DNA of 64,000 nucleotides, from the NCBI GenBank assembly GCA_022425195.1, contig JAKMFX010000018.1:1-64000 (forward strand), read 5' to 3'. The DNA is from Flavobacteriales bacterium. Its GTDB lineage: Bacteria > Bacteroidota > Bacteroidia > Flavobacteriales > UBA7430. The position numbers and the translations under genes were made by a program. Below the pieces are notes generated by a model. The model did no database searches. It saw nothing but the letters and a program-made list of their open reading frames with translations, and was not told where the DNA came from. Positions 53,989 through 63,065 of this stretch are shown in pieces (position 1 is the stretch's first letter; the number at the start of each line of letters is the position of its first letter).

Positions 53989-55224
53989 ATGAAAATTAAA
54001 GCATTTAAAGGCATTAGGCCTACAAGAGACAAGGCTCATTTGGTTGCATCGCGTTCCTATTTATCTTATTCAGAGGAAGTCCTTCGAGAGAAGTTATTGA
54101 ACAACCCCTACACATTTCTTCACATCATCCATCCCGAAGAATCTTTGGGAACGAAGAAATTATCGGGAAAAGAAAAATACAAAAAGGTTCGCGAAAAGTA
54201 TTTGAAATTCTTGTCAGAAGGAGTTTTAGTCAAAGATCACAAAGAAACTTTATACATCTATCGTCAAAGCTCAGATGGCCAATCTTTTATTGGCGTTATT
54301 GCCGCTTCGAGTGTGGATGATTATTTAAATGGAGTGATAAAGGTGCATGAGCAAACAATCGCTTCCAGAGAAGAGATGTTTACCGATTACCTCGAGTCTA
54401 CAGGGTTCAATGCCGAGCCTGTTTTATTGACATACCCAAAGACCTCATCTATCAATGAATGGATTGAGATTTATGTGAACAGACGTCCTGAGTATGAGTT
54501 TACAACCACAAACAGGGTTTTACACCACCTTTGGCATGTCGACAGTGAAAATGATGTAGCAGAACTCAAAATGCTTTTTAAAGGCGTCAAGACAGCTTAC
54601 ATCGCCGATGGTCATCACCGATCGGCATCCTCTGTATTGTGTTGTCAAAGAAAAAAACACACAGACTTGCCTGAAGATGGCAATGCCGCCTATAATTATT
54701 TCATGAGTTTCTTAATTGATGATGAGCAAATGCGAATCTATGATTACAATCGATTGATGCGTGACATCAATGGTTTGAGTGTTAAGGATTTTATGATGAA
54801 ACTCGATGAGTGTTTCACCCTTCAGAAGATGGAAGCCGTTTACGCACCCAAATTACCCGCAGAAATGAGTATGTATATAGAGGGTGCTTGGTACAGCTTA
54901 ATAGCAAAGGATTGTATCTATCATCCCGATCATTGTATTTCTAGTTTGGATGCCGACATGCTTTCCAAGCATATTTTGAGGCCCTTGTTAGGAGTGAAAG
55001 ACATCCGTAAGGACGATAGGGTTGATTTTTTAGACGGTAAGCAAGGCTTGGTCGCCCTTCAAGATGCCGTGGATTCGGGAGGCTATCGGGTTGCTTTTGC
55101 ACTCAAACCGGTATCTATACAACAGTTAAAAAGGGTGGCAGATCAAAAGCAAACCATGCCTCCAAAGAGTACATATATAGAACCAAAACTACGCAGTGGT
55201 TTGGTGATTTATAGTTTGGAGTGA
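53989..55224 (+). CDS. DUF1015 family protein
   Basis: A 411-residue protein of the DUF1015 family. It begins MKIKAFKGIRPTRDKAHLVASRSYL; further conserved blocks are LHIIHPEESLG, LYIYRQSSDG, TAYIADGHHRSASSV and PKSTYIEPKLRSGLVIYSLE. The DGHHR block is reminiscent of ParB/Srx-type phosphotransfer or ATP-binding folds, and some archaeal relatives act on serine, but the function here is unknown. The ATG at 53989 is chosen since the longer frame crosses the rplS terminator. Confidence 0.92.
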   Translation: MKIKAFKGIRPTRDKAHLVASRSYLSYSEEVLREKLLNNPYTFLHIIHPEESLGTKKLSGKEKYKKVREKYLKFLSEGVLVKDHKETLYIYRQSSDGQSFIGVIAASSVDDYLNGVIKVHEQTIASREEMFTDYLESTGFNAEPVLLTYPKTSSINEWIEIYVNRRPEYEFTTTNRVLHHLWHVDSENDVAELKMLFKGVKTAYIADGHHRSASSVLCCQRKKHTDLPEDGNAAYNYFMSFLIDDEQMRIYDYNRLMRDINGLSVKDFMMKLDECFTLQKMEAVYAPKLPAEMSMYIEGAWYSLIAKDCIYHPDHCISSLDADMLSKHILRPLLGVKDIRKDDRVDFLDGKQGLVALQDAVDSGGYRVAFALKPVSIQQLKRVADQKQTMPPKSTYIEPKLRSGLVIYSLE

Positions 55225-55243
55225 AATAAAATACAAATGAAAA

Positions 55244-55276
55244 CCGCAGCTGAGAAATAGTGCGGCCTTAATTTTT
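55244..55276 (+). terminator. Possible weak terminator of the DUF1015 gene
   Basis: CCGCA and TGCGG (55244-55248 with 55261-55265) form a short stem with a 12-base loop, followed by CCTTAATTTTTT. The long loop makes it weak. Confidence 0.35.
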
Positions 55277-55284
55277 TAATTTTG
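55277..55284 (+). promoter_or_regulatory. Candidate -7 element of the YggS gene
   Basis: TAATTTTG fits the -7 consensus exactly, 18 bases before the ATG at 55302. Confidence 0.5.
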
Positions 55285-55301
55285 TCAAATAATCCAAGCT
55301 C

Positions 55302-55946
55302 ATGATAGTAGAAAATCTGAATAAAATTAAGTCGGACATTCCTGAAGATGTGACCTTAGTTGCGGTCTCAAAGACCAAACCCAATTCGGCTATTATGGCT
55401 GCTTACGAGGTGGGGCAACGTGCTTTTGGGGAAAATAAGGTGCAAGACCTAGCCGCAAAGGCGGAAGCACTGCCCGATGATATTGAATGGCATATGATTG
55501 GTCATTTGCAGACGAATAAGGTGAAGTATATAGCCCCTTTTGTGCACTTAATCCACGGTGTAGATTCTTTTAAATTACTCAAAGAGATTGACAAAAGAGC
55601 CCAGCAGCAGCAAAGGATTATTGGTTGTTTGTTACAAGTTCATATTGCTGAAGAAACCTCCAAGTTTGGATTGAGTGTTCTTGATCTTCAAGCACTCTTA
55701 AAAGAGTCTTCCTCCCTAAAAAATATTGCCATAAAGGGGTTGATGGGTATGGCTACAAATACTTCTGATGCCTCAGTGCTTAGAAAGGAATTCGCTTTCC
55801 TCAAACATACTTTTGCTCAGTTTCAATCCGAACACAATGAATTGAAAATATTATCCATGGGAATGAGTGGTGATTATGCCATTGCCATAGAAGAGGGAAG
55901 CACGATGGTTCGAGTGGGTTCTGCCATTTTTGGAAGTCGATTATAA
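55302..55946 (+). CDS. YggS-family PLP homeostasis protein
   Basis: A 214-residue fold-III PLP-binding protein that buffers pyridoxal phosphate and prevents amino acid imbalance in other bacteria. Motifs are VTLVAVSKTKPNSAIMAAYEVG (PLP lysine in SKTKP near 24), FGENKVQDLAAKAEAL, WHMIGHLQTNKVKYI and SMGMSGDYAIAIEEGSTMVRVGSAIFG. Slightly shorter than gamma-proteobacterial relatives. It is transcribed alone. Confidence 0.95.
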   Translation: MIVENLNKIKSDIPEDVTLVAVSKTKPNSAIMAAYEVGQRAFGENKVQDLAAKAEALPDDIEWHMIGHLQTNKVKYIAPFVHLIHGVDSFKLLKEIDKRAQQQQRIIGCLLQVHIAEETSKFGLSVLDLQALLKESSSLKNIAIKGLMGMATNTSDASVLRKEFAFLKHTFAQFQSEHNELKILSMGMSGDYAIAIEEGSTMVRVGSAIFGSRL

Positions 55947-56003
55947 ATGAGATTTCGCCCTACTTTTAGCGGTTAAATTAATCGCATTTAATCCCTAAAT
56001 GAT

Positions 56004-56011
56004 TAGATTTG
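56004..56011 (+). promoter_or_regulatory. Candidate -7 element of valS
   Basis: TAGATTTG fits TAnnTTTG exactly and lies 31 bases before the valS ATG. Confidence 0.5.
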
Positions 56012-56041
56012 CGAGTCTTAAATTAGAAAGAAAACGGAACC

Positions 56042-58672
56042 ATGGAAATTCCCAAGAAATACGATCCTTTACAAATAGAAGATAAGTGGTATAACTTCTG
56101 GATGGAGAACGAATATTTTAAATCGACTCCCGACGAAAGAGAAGCGTATACGATTGTCATCCCACCCCCAAATGTTACTGGTGTTTTACACATGGGACAC
56201 ATGTTAAACAATACGTTGCAAGACGTTTTGGTACGTCGGGCTCGGATGTTAGGGAAAAACGCTTGTTGGGTCCCCGGTACAGATCACGCATCTATTGCAA
56301 CAGAAGCAAAAGTGGTTAACAAACTTAAGGAAGAAGGGATTTCTAAAGATGATTTGACTCGTGAATCTTTCTTAGAGCACGCATGGGAGTGGAAAGAGAA
56401 GCACGGAGGCATCATTTTAGATCAGCTGAAGAAATTAGGCGCTTCCTGTGATTGGGATCGTACCTCTTTTACGATGGATGATAAGCTTTCAGCTTCGGTA
56501 TTGGAAGTGTTTGTTGATCTGTATAAAAAAGGATTGATCTACAGAGGTTTCCGAATGGTCAACTGGGATCCCCAGGCTAAGACGACCGTTTCTGATGAGG
56601 AGGTGATACACAAAGAGGTTTCTTCGAAATTATACTATGTAAAATATCAGGTTGAAAATTCTGAGGAGTTTGTCACCATTGCGACGACACGCCCTGAGAC
56701 CATACTTGGAGATACCGCTATTTGCATCAATCCAAATGATGAGCGTTATGCCCATCTTAAAGGAATGAAGGTTGTTGTCCCTATTGTGGGTAGAGTGATT
56801 CCCATCATTGAAGATGATTATGTAGATGTAGAGTTTGGTACAGGATGCTTGAAGATTACTCCAGCTCACGACCAAAACGATAAGGTCATTGGTGAGAAGC
56901 ATGGTTTGGCTGTGGTAGATGTCTTAAACGATGATGCAACGTTAAATGAACATGGTTTACATTACCAGGGCAAAGATCGTTTTGTTGTTCGCAAAGAGAT
57001 TGCTAAAGAGTTAGATGAACTGGGTATTCTTGTTAAGGTTGAGGATTATCAAACCAAAGTAGGATGTTCTGAGCGAACTGACGCTGTTATTGAGCCTAAG
57101 ATTTCTATTCAGTGGTTCGTGAAGATGGAGAAACTGGCAGCTCCTGCTTTGGATGCCGTGATGCAAGATGAAGTTCAGCTGGTGCCTGCGAAGTTCAAAA
57201 ACACCTATCGTCACTGGATGGAGAACGTTCACGATTGGTGCATTTCACGACAGTTGTGGTGGGGACATCAAATACCGGCGTATTTTTACGGGGATGGCCT
57301 CAATGACTTTGTTGTGGCTAAGACTCTTGAAGAGGCCCTGGTACTCGCAAAAGATGCGACGGGGAATAACGATTTAACCCTTGCTGATCTCAAGCAAGAT
57401 GACGATGTATTGGATACTTGGTTTTCTTCTTCGCTATGGCCCATTTCTGTATTCAACGGAATTGTGGAGCCCGACAATGAAGAAATCAATTATTATTACC
57501 CGACCAATGATTTAGTTACTGCCCCAGAGATCTTATTCTTTTGGGTGGCGCGTATGATTTTAACAGGTTACGAATACCGTGGTGCTCGTCCGTTTAACAA
57601 TGTATACTTAACGGGAATAGTTCGCGATAAGCAAGGCCGTAAAATGTCAAAATCTCTCGGAAACTCTCCCGATCCTATTGAGTTGATGAAGAAGTATGGG
57701 GCAGATGGAGTCCGCGTAGGTATGTTGTTGTGTTCTCCTGCAGGAAATGATTTGCCTTTCGATGAATCTCTTTGTGAGCAAGGGCGTAATTTTTCCAATA
57801 AGATATGGAATGCCTTTCGTTTGGTTAAGGGATGGGAGTCTGCTAAATTAGAACAACCAGAATCGAGTAGGATTGCTGTGGATTGGTTTGCCTCTAAATT
57901 GAGTGAAACCATTGATGGTATAAATGACAATTACGATAAATTCCGTATTTCGGAAGTTCTGATGAGTGTTTATAAGTTGGTGTGGGATGATTTTTGTTCT
58001 TCCTACCTTGAGATGATCAAGCCACCTTATCAAAAGCCTATTGATGAGCATACCCTAAAGGCTACCCTGGGCTATTTTGAAGAGATTCTTAAGCTCTTAC
58101 ATCCTTTTATGCCCTTTATCTCCGAGGAGATATGGTCTTTAATTTCAGAACGACACACGCCTGAAGAGCGTTTGATTGTAGCCAAATGGCCTGTTGTTAA
58201 GCCTGTAGATGTAAAAGTTCTTACCGATGAGAAGATGGCATCAGAAGTGGTTTCAGGCATACGAACCATCAGAAAAGAAAAAAATATTGCGAACAAAGAT
58301 CAAGTTGCGCTGTTTGTGAAAGCAAATGAAGATACAGATCGTTCCTTTGATTCCGTGATCTCAAAACTCGGAAACTTAAGTGACTTGACTTATGTGGATG
58401 AGAAAGTTGAAGGTGCTCTATCGTTTAGGGTAAAATCTAATGAGTATTACATCCCCTTGGTTGGAGCAGTCAATATTGAAGAAGAAATTGCCACTTTAAC
58501 ACAGGAATTGGATTACACCAAAGGTTTTCTAAATTCTGTGATGAAAAAGTTGAGTAATGAACGATTTGTAAACAACGCTCCTGAGCAGGTGATTGCCAAC
58601 GAGCGGAAGAAGCAAACGGATGCAGAAGCCAAGATAAAAACCATTGAAGAACAGCTTTCTTCACTGCAGTAA
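56042..58672 (+). CDS. valS: Valyl-tRNA synthetase
   Basis: Class I aminoacyl-tRNA synthetase of 876 residues. The HIGH-equivalent HMGHM lies in [14 protein letters not shown] near residue 50 and KMSKS in [10 protein letters not shown] near 533. The editing domain sits between ([13 protein letters not shown]). The anticodon-binding domain is followed by a C-terminal coiled coil (about 815-876, [17 protein letters not shown]). Length and order are normal for the bacterial type. Terminator at 58678. Confidence 0.98.
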   Translation: MEIPKKYDPLQIEDKWYNFWMENEYFKSTPDEREAYTIVIPPPNVTGVLHMGHMLNNTLQDVLVRRARMLGKNACWVPGTDHASIATEAKVVNKLKEEGISKDDLTRESFLEHAWEWKEKHGGIILDQLKKLGASCDWDRTSFTMDDKLSASVLEVFVDLYKKGLIYRGFRMVNWDPQAKTTVSDEEVIHKEVSSKLYYVKYQVENSEEFVTIATTRPETILGDTAICINPNDERYAHLKGMKVVVPIVGRVIPIIEDDYVDVEFGTGCLKITPAHDQNDKVIGEKHGLAVVDVLNDDATLNEHGLHYQGKDRFVVRKEIAKELDELGILVKVEDYQTKVGCSERTDAVIEPKISIQWFVKMEKLAAPALDAVMQDEVQLVPAKFKNTYRHWMENVHDWCISRQLWWGHQIPAYFYGDGLNDFVVAKTLEEALVLAKDATGNNDLTLADLKQDDDVLDTWFSSSLWPISVFNGIVEPDNEEINYYYPTNDLVTAPEILFFWVARMILTGYEYRGARPFNNVYLTGIVRDKQGRKMSKSLGNSPDPIELMKKYGADGVRVGMLLCSPAGNDLPFDESLCEQGRNFSNKIWNAFRLVKGWESAKLEQPESSRIAVDWFASKLSETIDGINDNYDKFRISEVLMSVYKLVWDDFCSSYLEMIKPPYQKPIDEHTLKATLGYFEEILKLLHPFMPFISEEIWSLISERHTPEERLIVAKWPVVKPVDVKVLTDEKMASEVVSGIRTIRKEKNIANKDQVALFVKANEDTDRSFDSVISKLGNLSDLTYVDEKVEGALSFRVKSNEYYIPLVGAVNIEEEIATLTQELDYTKGFLNSVMKKLSNERFVNNAPEQVIANERKKQTDAEAKIKTIEEQLSSLQ

Positions 58673-58677
58673 ACCTT

Positions 58678-58705
58678 AAAGCCACTTGTAAGAGTGGCTT
58701 TTTTG
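58678..58705 (+). terminator. Rho-independent terminator of valS
   Basis: AAAGCCACT pairs with AGTGGCTTT (58678-58686 with 58693-58701), loop TGTAAG, then a T-run, six bases after the valS stop. Confidence 0.92.
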
Positions 58706-58736
58706 TTTTGTATGGTTAAAGCTAGATTATTTGTTG

Positions 58737-58744
58737 TAATTTCG
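58737..58744 (+). promoter_or_regulatory. Candidate -7 element of the DEAD-box helicase gene
   Basis: TAATTTCG, the TAnnTTCG variant, would start a leader of about 83 bases containing short hairpins (CTAA/TTAG near 58753 and AGTCC/GGACT near 58770). Confidence 0.45.
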
Positions 58745-58833
58745 CGCCACGCTAATGCTCTGTTAGTGAGTCCGACCGGACTTCGTCGAAAGGGTTGAGT
58801 GTTAGTTATTTATTAATCACTTAATCTGACGAT

Positions 58834-60552
58834 ATGAATCAGAATTTTATTGAGCTTGGTCTCGAGGACGTTATTGTTCAAGCGGTAGACCATCTTGGGT
58901 TTGAAAAACCTTCTCCTGTACAGGAAAAATGTATCCCTATTGTTTTAAGCGAAGAGACTGATTTGGTAGCTCTAGCTCAAACTGGTACCGGTAAGACAGC
59001 ATCTTTCGGTTTGCCGTTGATTCAAAAAATTGACAACGACAATAGAAAAACACAAGCTTTGGTCCTCGCGCCTACAAGAGAGCTGTGTATACAGATTGCA
59101 GCAGATTTGAATGATTTTGCTCGCTTTAAGAAAACCAATGTTGTTGCCGTGTATGGTGGTGCAAGCATTACCGATCAAGCAAAGAAACTCAAGAGAGGCG
59201 CTCAAGTTATTGTAGCCACTCCCGGACGTTTGCAAGATATGATTAACCGCCGTCTGGTTGATCTAAGCCATATTGATTATTTGGTACTTGATGAGGCTGA
59301 TGAAATGCTTAATATGGGATTTCAAGATGCTATTGACGAGATTTTAGAAACGGCTTCAGAGGATAGGAATACCTGGTTGTATTCTGCTACGATGCCTAAG
59401 TCGGTGGCAAAAATCGCTTCCAACTACATGAATGACCCTATTGAGGTGACCTGTGGTACTAAAAATCAAGCTGCATCTACTGTAGAACATAACTATTATC
59501 TAATTGATAATAGAGACCGCTATAAAGCACTCAGACGCATTGTAGATTCATGCCCAAGTATATATGCCATTGTTTTCTGTCGTACACGAGCTGAAACTCA
59601 AACGGTTTCGGAACGGTTGATGGCGGATGGTTACAATACGGGAGGTTTGCACGGTGATATGTCGCAAGTTCAACGCGACGGAGTTATGAAGCAATTCAAA
59701 ACGAAAAATATCAGCATCCTTGTCGCTACTGATGTTGCATCAAGAGGTATTGATGTTGATGAAATTACCCATGTGATCCACTACCAGTTGCCAGATGATG
59801 TAGAAGTGTATACCCATAGAAGTGGTAGAACAGGTAGAGCAGGTAAAGCAGGAACCTCTGTAGCTTTGGTGGGCGGTAGAGATAAGTTCAAACTGGTTCA
59901 GATTGAAAAAACCATCAACCGTAGAATAGAGCGCAAGATGGTGCCTTCTGGTGAAGAGGTTATGAAATCAATGGTGTTTCAATCCATGAACAACTTAATC
60001 AATGCCCAAGCGCACCCCAATGCTTTAAAGCCTTTTACTGAGGCCATTCACGAGTTGGCTGAACAAATGACGGTGACCGAAGTTTTAGAGAAATTCATTG
60101 CTTTAAACTCATCTAAAATCTTGAACTTCTACAAGGATGCCCAAGATCTAAATGCTTCTGGAAAAGGTAGAGATAAATCGAGTAATTCAGAACGAATTTT
60201 CATCAATATTGGTGAAAAAGATGGTTTTGACTGGGCTACCCTTAAGGATTTACTTCGCGAAAAGACATCTCTGACCAATGAGGATTTTGGAGGGGTTGAT
60301 GTGAAAGGTGCTTTCTCCTTTTTTAACGTATCCAAAACGAAAGTTGAAGGTGTATTTGCCGCTTTTGAAGGATTTAGCATTGGTGATCGTAAGGTAAGCC
60401 TTGAAGTAACTAAACAAACCAAATCACCAGATCGTCGGGGCGGAAGAGATCGTCGTCGTGGTGGTGGCGGGAATTGGTCCAAGGACCGAAGAGGTTCTGG
60501 TTCTAGAGATCGAAAATCTAGCTCTAGAGGTCGAAGAGAACGAAGAAGATAA
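58834..60552 (+). CDS. DEAD-box ATP-dependent RNA helicase (DeaD/CsdA-like)
   Basis: A 572-residue RNA helicase. Motifs are AQTGTGKTASFGLP (about 47-60), PTRELCIQ, ATPGRL, DEADEM (about 152), SAT, VATDVASRGIDVDEI and HRSGRTGRAG. A DbpA-type RNA-binding domain (about 448-525, RIFINIGEKDGFDWATLKDLL) and an Arg/Gly/Ser-rich tail follow, as in CsdA-like proteins that act in ribosome assembly and cold growth. The long structured leader suggests post-transcriptional control. A strong terminator follows at 60558. Confidence 0.95.
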   Translation: MNQNFIELGLEDVIVQAVDHLGFEKPSPVQEKCIPIVLSEETDLVALAQTGTGKTASFGLPLIQKIDNDNRKTQALVLAPTRELCIQIAADLNDFARFKKTNVVAVYGGASITDQAKKLKRGAQVIVATPGRLQDMINRRLVDLSHIDYLVLDEADEMLNMGFQDAIDEILETASEDRNTWLYSATMPKSVAKIASNYMNDPIEVTCGTKNQAASTVEHNYYLIDNRDRYKALRRIVDSCPSIYAIVFCRTRAETQTVSERLMADGYNTGGLHGDMSQVQRDGVMKQFKTKNISILVATDVASRGIDVDEITHVIHYQLPDDVEVYTHRSGRTGRAGKAGTSVALVGGRDKFKLVQIEKTINRRIERKMVPSGEEVMKSMVFQSMNNLINAQAHPNALKPFTEAIHELAEQMTVTEVLEKFIALNSSKILNFYKDAQDLNASGKGRDKSSNSERIFINIGEKDGFDWATLKDLLREKTSLTNEDFGGVDVKGAFSFFNVSKTKVEGVFAAFEGFSIGDRKVSLEVTKQTKSPDRRGGRDRRRGGGGNWSKDRRGSGSRDRKSSSRGRRERRR

Positions 60553-60557
60553 ATATC

Positions 60558-60589
60558 AAAAACGCCCACTGAAAAGTGGGCGTTTTTTT
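60558..60589 (+). terminator. Rho-independent terminator of the helicase gene
   Basis: AAAAACGCCCACT with loop GAAA and its full complement (60558-60587), followed by T-run. Confidence 0.94.
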
Positions 60590-60592
60590 ATT

Positions 60593-60793
60593 CTGTGAAT
60601 ATAAACTGGTGATTTTTGGGTGTTGATAGGTGACTTTACCTACTTAAAAATGAGAGACTTCACCTATTGTGCAGGGGCTTGGTATTGACTTACTTGCATA
60701 CAATGTACAATATCAATATTTCATATATGTACTAAATTAATATTCATAATTAAGTTGTTTGATGAGGTCCCTGTTTCGGCAGGGGCTTTTTTT
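60593..60793 (+). ncRNA. Candidate small RNA or switch-like region ahead of an orphan terminator
   Basis: No gene lies between the helicase terminator and a second plus-strand terminator at 60767-60793. The region contains direct repeats GACTTTACCTA (60632) and GACTTCACCTA (60656), an 8-bp inverted pair ATAGGTGA/TCACCTAT (60626-60633, 60660-60667), and two copies of GCAGGGGCTT (60671 and 60779). CCCTG at 60769 can pair with either CAGGG, giving two exclusive folds. No good promoter was found, so the 5' end is unknown. Confidence 0.35.
60767..60793 (+). terminator. Orphan Rho-independent terminator
   Basis: GTCCCTG pairs with CAGGGGC (one G-U; 60767-60773 with 60780-60786), loop TTTCGG, seven T. 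The opposite strand has no T-run after the stem, so it does not serve the minus-strand gene. Confidence 0.82.
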
Positions 60794-60822
60794 GTGAGAG
60801 TGTATGTTTAGGAAAAGATGAC

Positions 60823-61320
60823 TTACTCTAAATATGCGCCTTCATTTTCACCGAGCTCAACACCTACATGATCTTTGATAGAGGTAGAAAGAACCATCCC
60901 TGAGTAATCTGTTCGTATGGGAAAACGATGGTGCTTACGGTCTACAAGTGCGCAGGTATATATTTTTTCCACTGGGATGTCTAAAAAATGTTTGACCCCA
61001 TAAATCATGGTTCTTCCAGAATTGAGAACGTCATCAACCAGAACCACCACCTGATTTGCGTAATGAACATCTTTAAGGCTCAATTCTATAGGAGATTTTA
61101 GCGGTGCCTTTTTGTTGATGATGACTTCTGCTAAGTGAACTTTGATTTCAGAAATATCACTGATGATTTTAGTCAGTCGTTCCGCTATTACAAAGCCATT
61201 TCCTTTAATTCCAGCAAGGGTAATCTCAGTTTCTTGGTAATTGGCTTCATAGATTTGCCAAGCCATCCGTTTTAATTTTTGTTGGATTTGCGCTTTATTT
61301 AAAATCTTAGATTTTGTCAT
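60823..61320 (-). CDS. PyrR-like phosphoribosyltransferase
   Basis: A 165-residue type I phosphoribosyltransferase. The PRPP loop VVLVDDVLNSGRTMIYGV lies near residues 91-108, and the N-terminal ITLAGIKGNGFVIAERLTK hood segment resembles PyrR/uracil phosphoribosyltransferase proteins. It could salvage a base or regulate pyrimidine genes by RNA binding; neither can be decided here, and no pyr operon is adjacent. The gene is divergent from the SulP gene. Confidence 0.88.
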   Translation of the reverse strand: MTKSKILNKAQIQQKLKRMAWQIYEANYQETEITLAGIKGNGFVIAERLTKIISDISEIKVHLAEVIINKKAPLKSPIELSLKDVHYANQVVVLVDDVLNSGRTMIYGVKHFLDIPVEKIYTCALVDRKHHRFPIRTDYSGMVLSTSIKDHVGVELGENEGAYLE

Positions 61321-61433
61321 TTAAAAATTCTCTTCATTCTACGTTCAAGATACCCAAAAATAAGAAATCGATTTCATTTTAGCTCAGTTTCGTTTCAATA
61401 AAGAATTCTCTTTTCTACTCATAATAATGTCCT

Positions 61434-61441
61434 TACCTTCG
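61434..61441 (+). promoter_or_regulatory. Candidate -7 element of the SulP gene
   Basis: TACCTTCG, a TAnnTTCG variant, lies 31 bases before the ATG at 61473; TTTC at 61412 may be a weak -33. Confidence 0.4.
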
Positions 61442-61472
61442 CGAGCTTACAAATACGCCTAAAAAATACACT

Positions 61473-63065
61473 ATGAAATCTACATTTGAATTTTTTTCTA
61501 AGACTCAAGGAAGTGTTAAAGATGATGTTTTATCAGGATTAACGGTTGCCTTGGCTTTGGTACCTGAAGCTGTTGCCTTTGCCTTTGTTGCGGGAATTTC
61601 TCCAGTGGTAGGTTTGTATGGTGCCTTTATGATGGGCTTAATCACGGCTATTTTTGGAGGCAGGCCAGGTATGATTTCTGGTGCTACAGGAGCTTTGGCT
61701 GTAGTTATGGTTCACTTGGTGAAAGAGGGGAATGCCATGGGTGTTGAAGGCGCGATGATGGGATTGCAATACCTGTTTGCTACTTTAATTTTAGCCGGTA
61801 CGCTCCAGGCGCTCGCTGGCTTTTTTAAGATGGGTAAGTTTGTTCGATTGATTCCTCATTCTGTAATGATGGGTTTTGTGAATGGTTTGGCGATCGTGAT
61901 ATTTATTTCTCAGTTGGGCATGTTTAAAACCAACGGTGCTTGGTTGGAAGGTTCCGCATTGAGTACAATGATTGGCCTGGTGGGTTTAACGATGGCGATT
62001 ATGGTGTTCTTACCTAAATTAACAAAGAAGTTACCTGCAGCCTTGATGGCAATAATAACCGTTTCTCTAATTGTTATTTTTGGAGATGTTGATACAGAAA
62101 CAGTTAAATCATTTATTGTTGCTGGTGGTGGTGAAGGTATCAAAGCAGGGCTACCCACATTTCAAGTCCCCCTCATCGATTTGTCTTTTGAAACCCTAAA
62201 GTTTATCATGCCCTATGCTTTGATTTTAGCTGCCATAGGCTTGATAGAGTCTTTAATGACGCTCAATCTCATTGATGAGCTGACAGAGTCTCACGGGAAT
62301 GGTAATAAAGAATGTGTTGCACAGGGTGCGGCAAATATTGTAAATGGATTTTTTGGTGGTATGGGAGGTTGTGCCATGATTGGCCAAAGCATCATTAACA
62401 TTAAGTCTGGTGGACGAGGGAGGTTGTCTGGTATTGTGGCATCACTGGCCTTGTTGTGTTTCATTTTATTCGCTTCTACTTATATCGAGATGGTTCCTAT
62501 TGCTGCACTTGTAGGGGTTATGTTTATGGTCGTGATCGGTACTTTTGCATGGAACACCTTTAAGGTTTGGAATAAAATTCCATTGCCCGATATTATTGTG
62601 ATTATTTTAGTCACCGTACTGACGGTTATTTTTGATTTGGCGATTGCTGTGTTTGCCGGCGTTATTGTTTCTTCCTTAGTTTTTGCTTGGGAAAATGCAC
62701 TTAGAATACGCGCTAGGAAATACACAGACGATCACGGCGTAAAGCACTACGAAATTTTTGGGCCCTTATTCTTTGGTTCTGTAGAATTGTTTAACTCTAA
62801 ATTTACCATTGCTGAAGACCCTAAAGAGGTAATCATTGACTTTAAGGAATCTAAAATTACCGACCAATCGGCTATTGAAGCCATCAACAAAATGGCGGAG
62901 CGATACCAAATGCATGGAAAGACCATCCACCTGCGTCATTTAAGTTCTGATTGTGTGAAGTTGATCAAAAAGGCAGAGAAGATTTGTGATGTAAATGTCT
63001 TAGAGGACCCTGATTATTTTGTGGCTATTGACAATTACAATAGAGCGCTTGCCGATTCAAAATAA
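61473..63065 (+). CDS. SulP-family anion transporter
   Basis: A 530-residue inner-membrane transporter with about eleven hydrophobic helices (residues 20-410) and a C-terminal STAS domain (about 425-520, KEVIIDFKESKITDQSAIEAINK). It begins VKDDVLSGLTVALALVPEAVAFA, the SulP signature region; GLIESLMTLNLIDELTESHG is also conserved. Substrates in the family are sulfate, bicarbonate or other anions; bicarbonate uptake would suit a marine heterotroph but is not proved. The gene ends exactly where the convergent methyltransferase gene ends. Confidence 0.93.
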   Translation: MKSTFEFFSKTQGSVKDDVLSGLTVALALVPEAVAFAFVAGISPVVGLYGAFMMGLITAIFGGRPGMISGATGALAVVMVHLVKEGNAMGVEGAMMGLQYLFATLILAGTLQALAGFFKMGKFVRLIPHSVMMGFVNGLAIVIFISQLGMFKTNGAWLEGSALSTMIGLVGLTMAIMVFLPKLTKKLPAALMAIITVSLIVIFGDVDTETVKSFIVAGGGEGIKAGLPTFQVPLIDLSFETLKFIMPYALILAAIGLIESLMTLNLIDELTESHGNGNKECVAQGAANIVNGFFGGMGGCAMIGQSIINIKSGGRGRLSGIVASLALLCFILFASTYIEMVPIAALVGVMFMVVIGTFAWNTFKVWNKIPLPDIIVIILVTVLTVIFDLAIAVFAGVIVSSLVFAWENALRIRARKYTDDHGVKHYEIFGPLFFGSVELFNSKFTIAEDPKEVIIDFKESKITDQSAIEAINKMAERYQMHGKTIHLRHLSSDCVKLIKKAEKICDVNVLEDPDYFVAIDNYNRALADSK

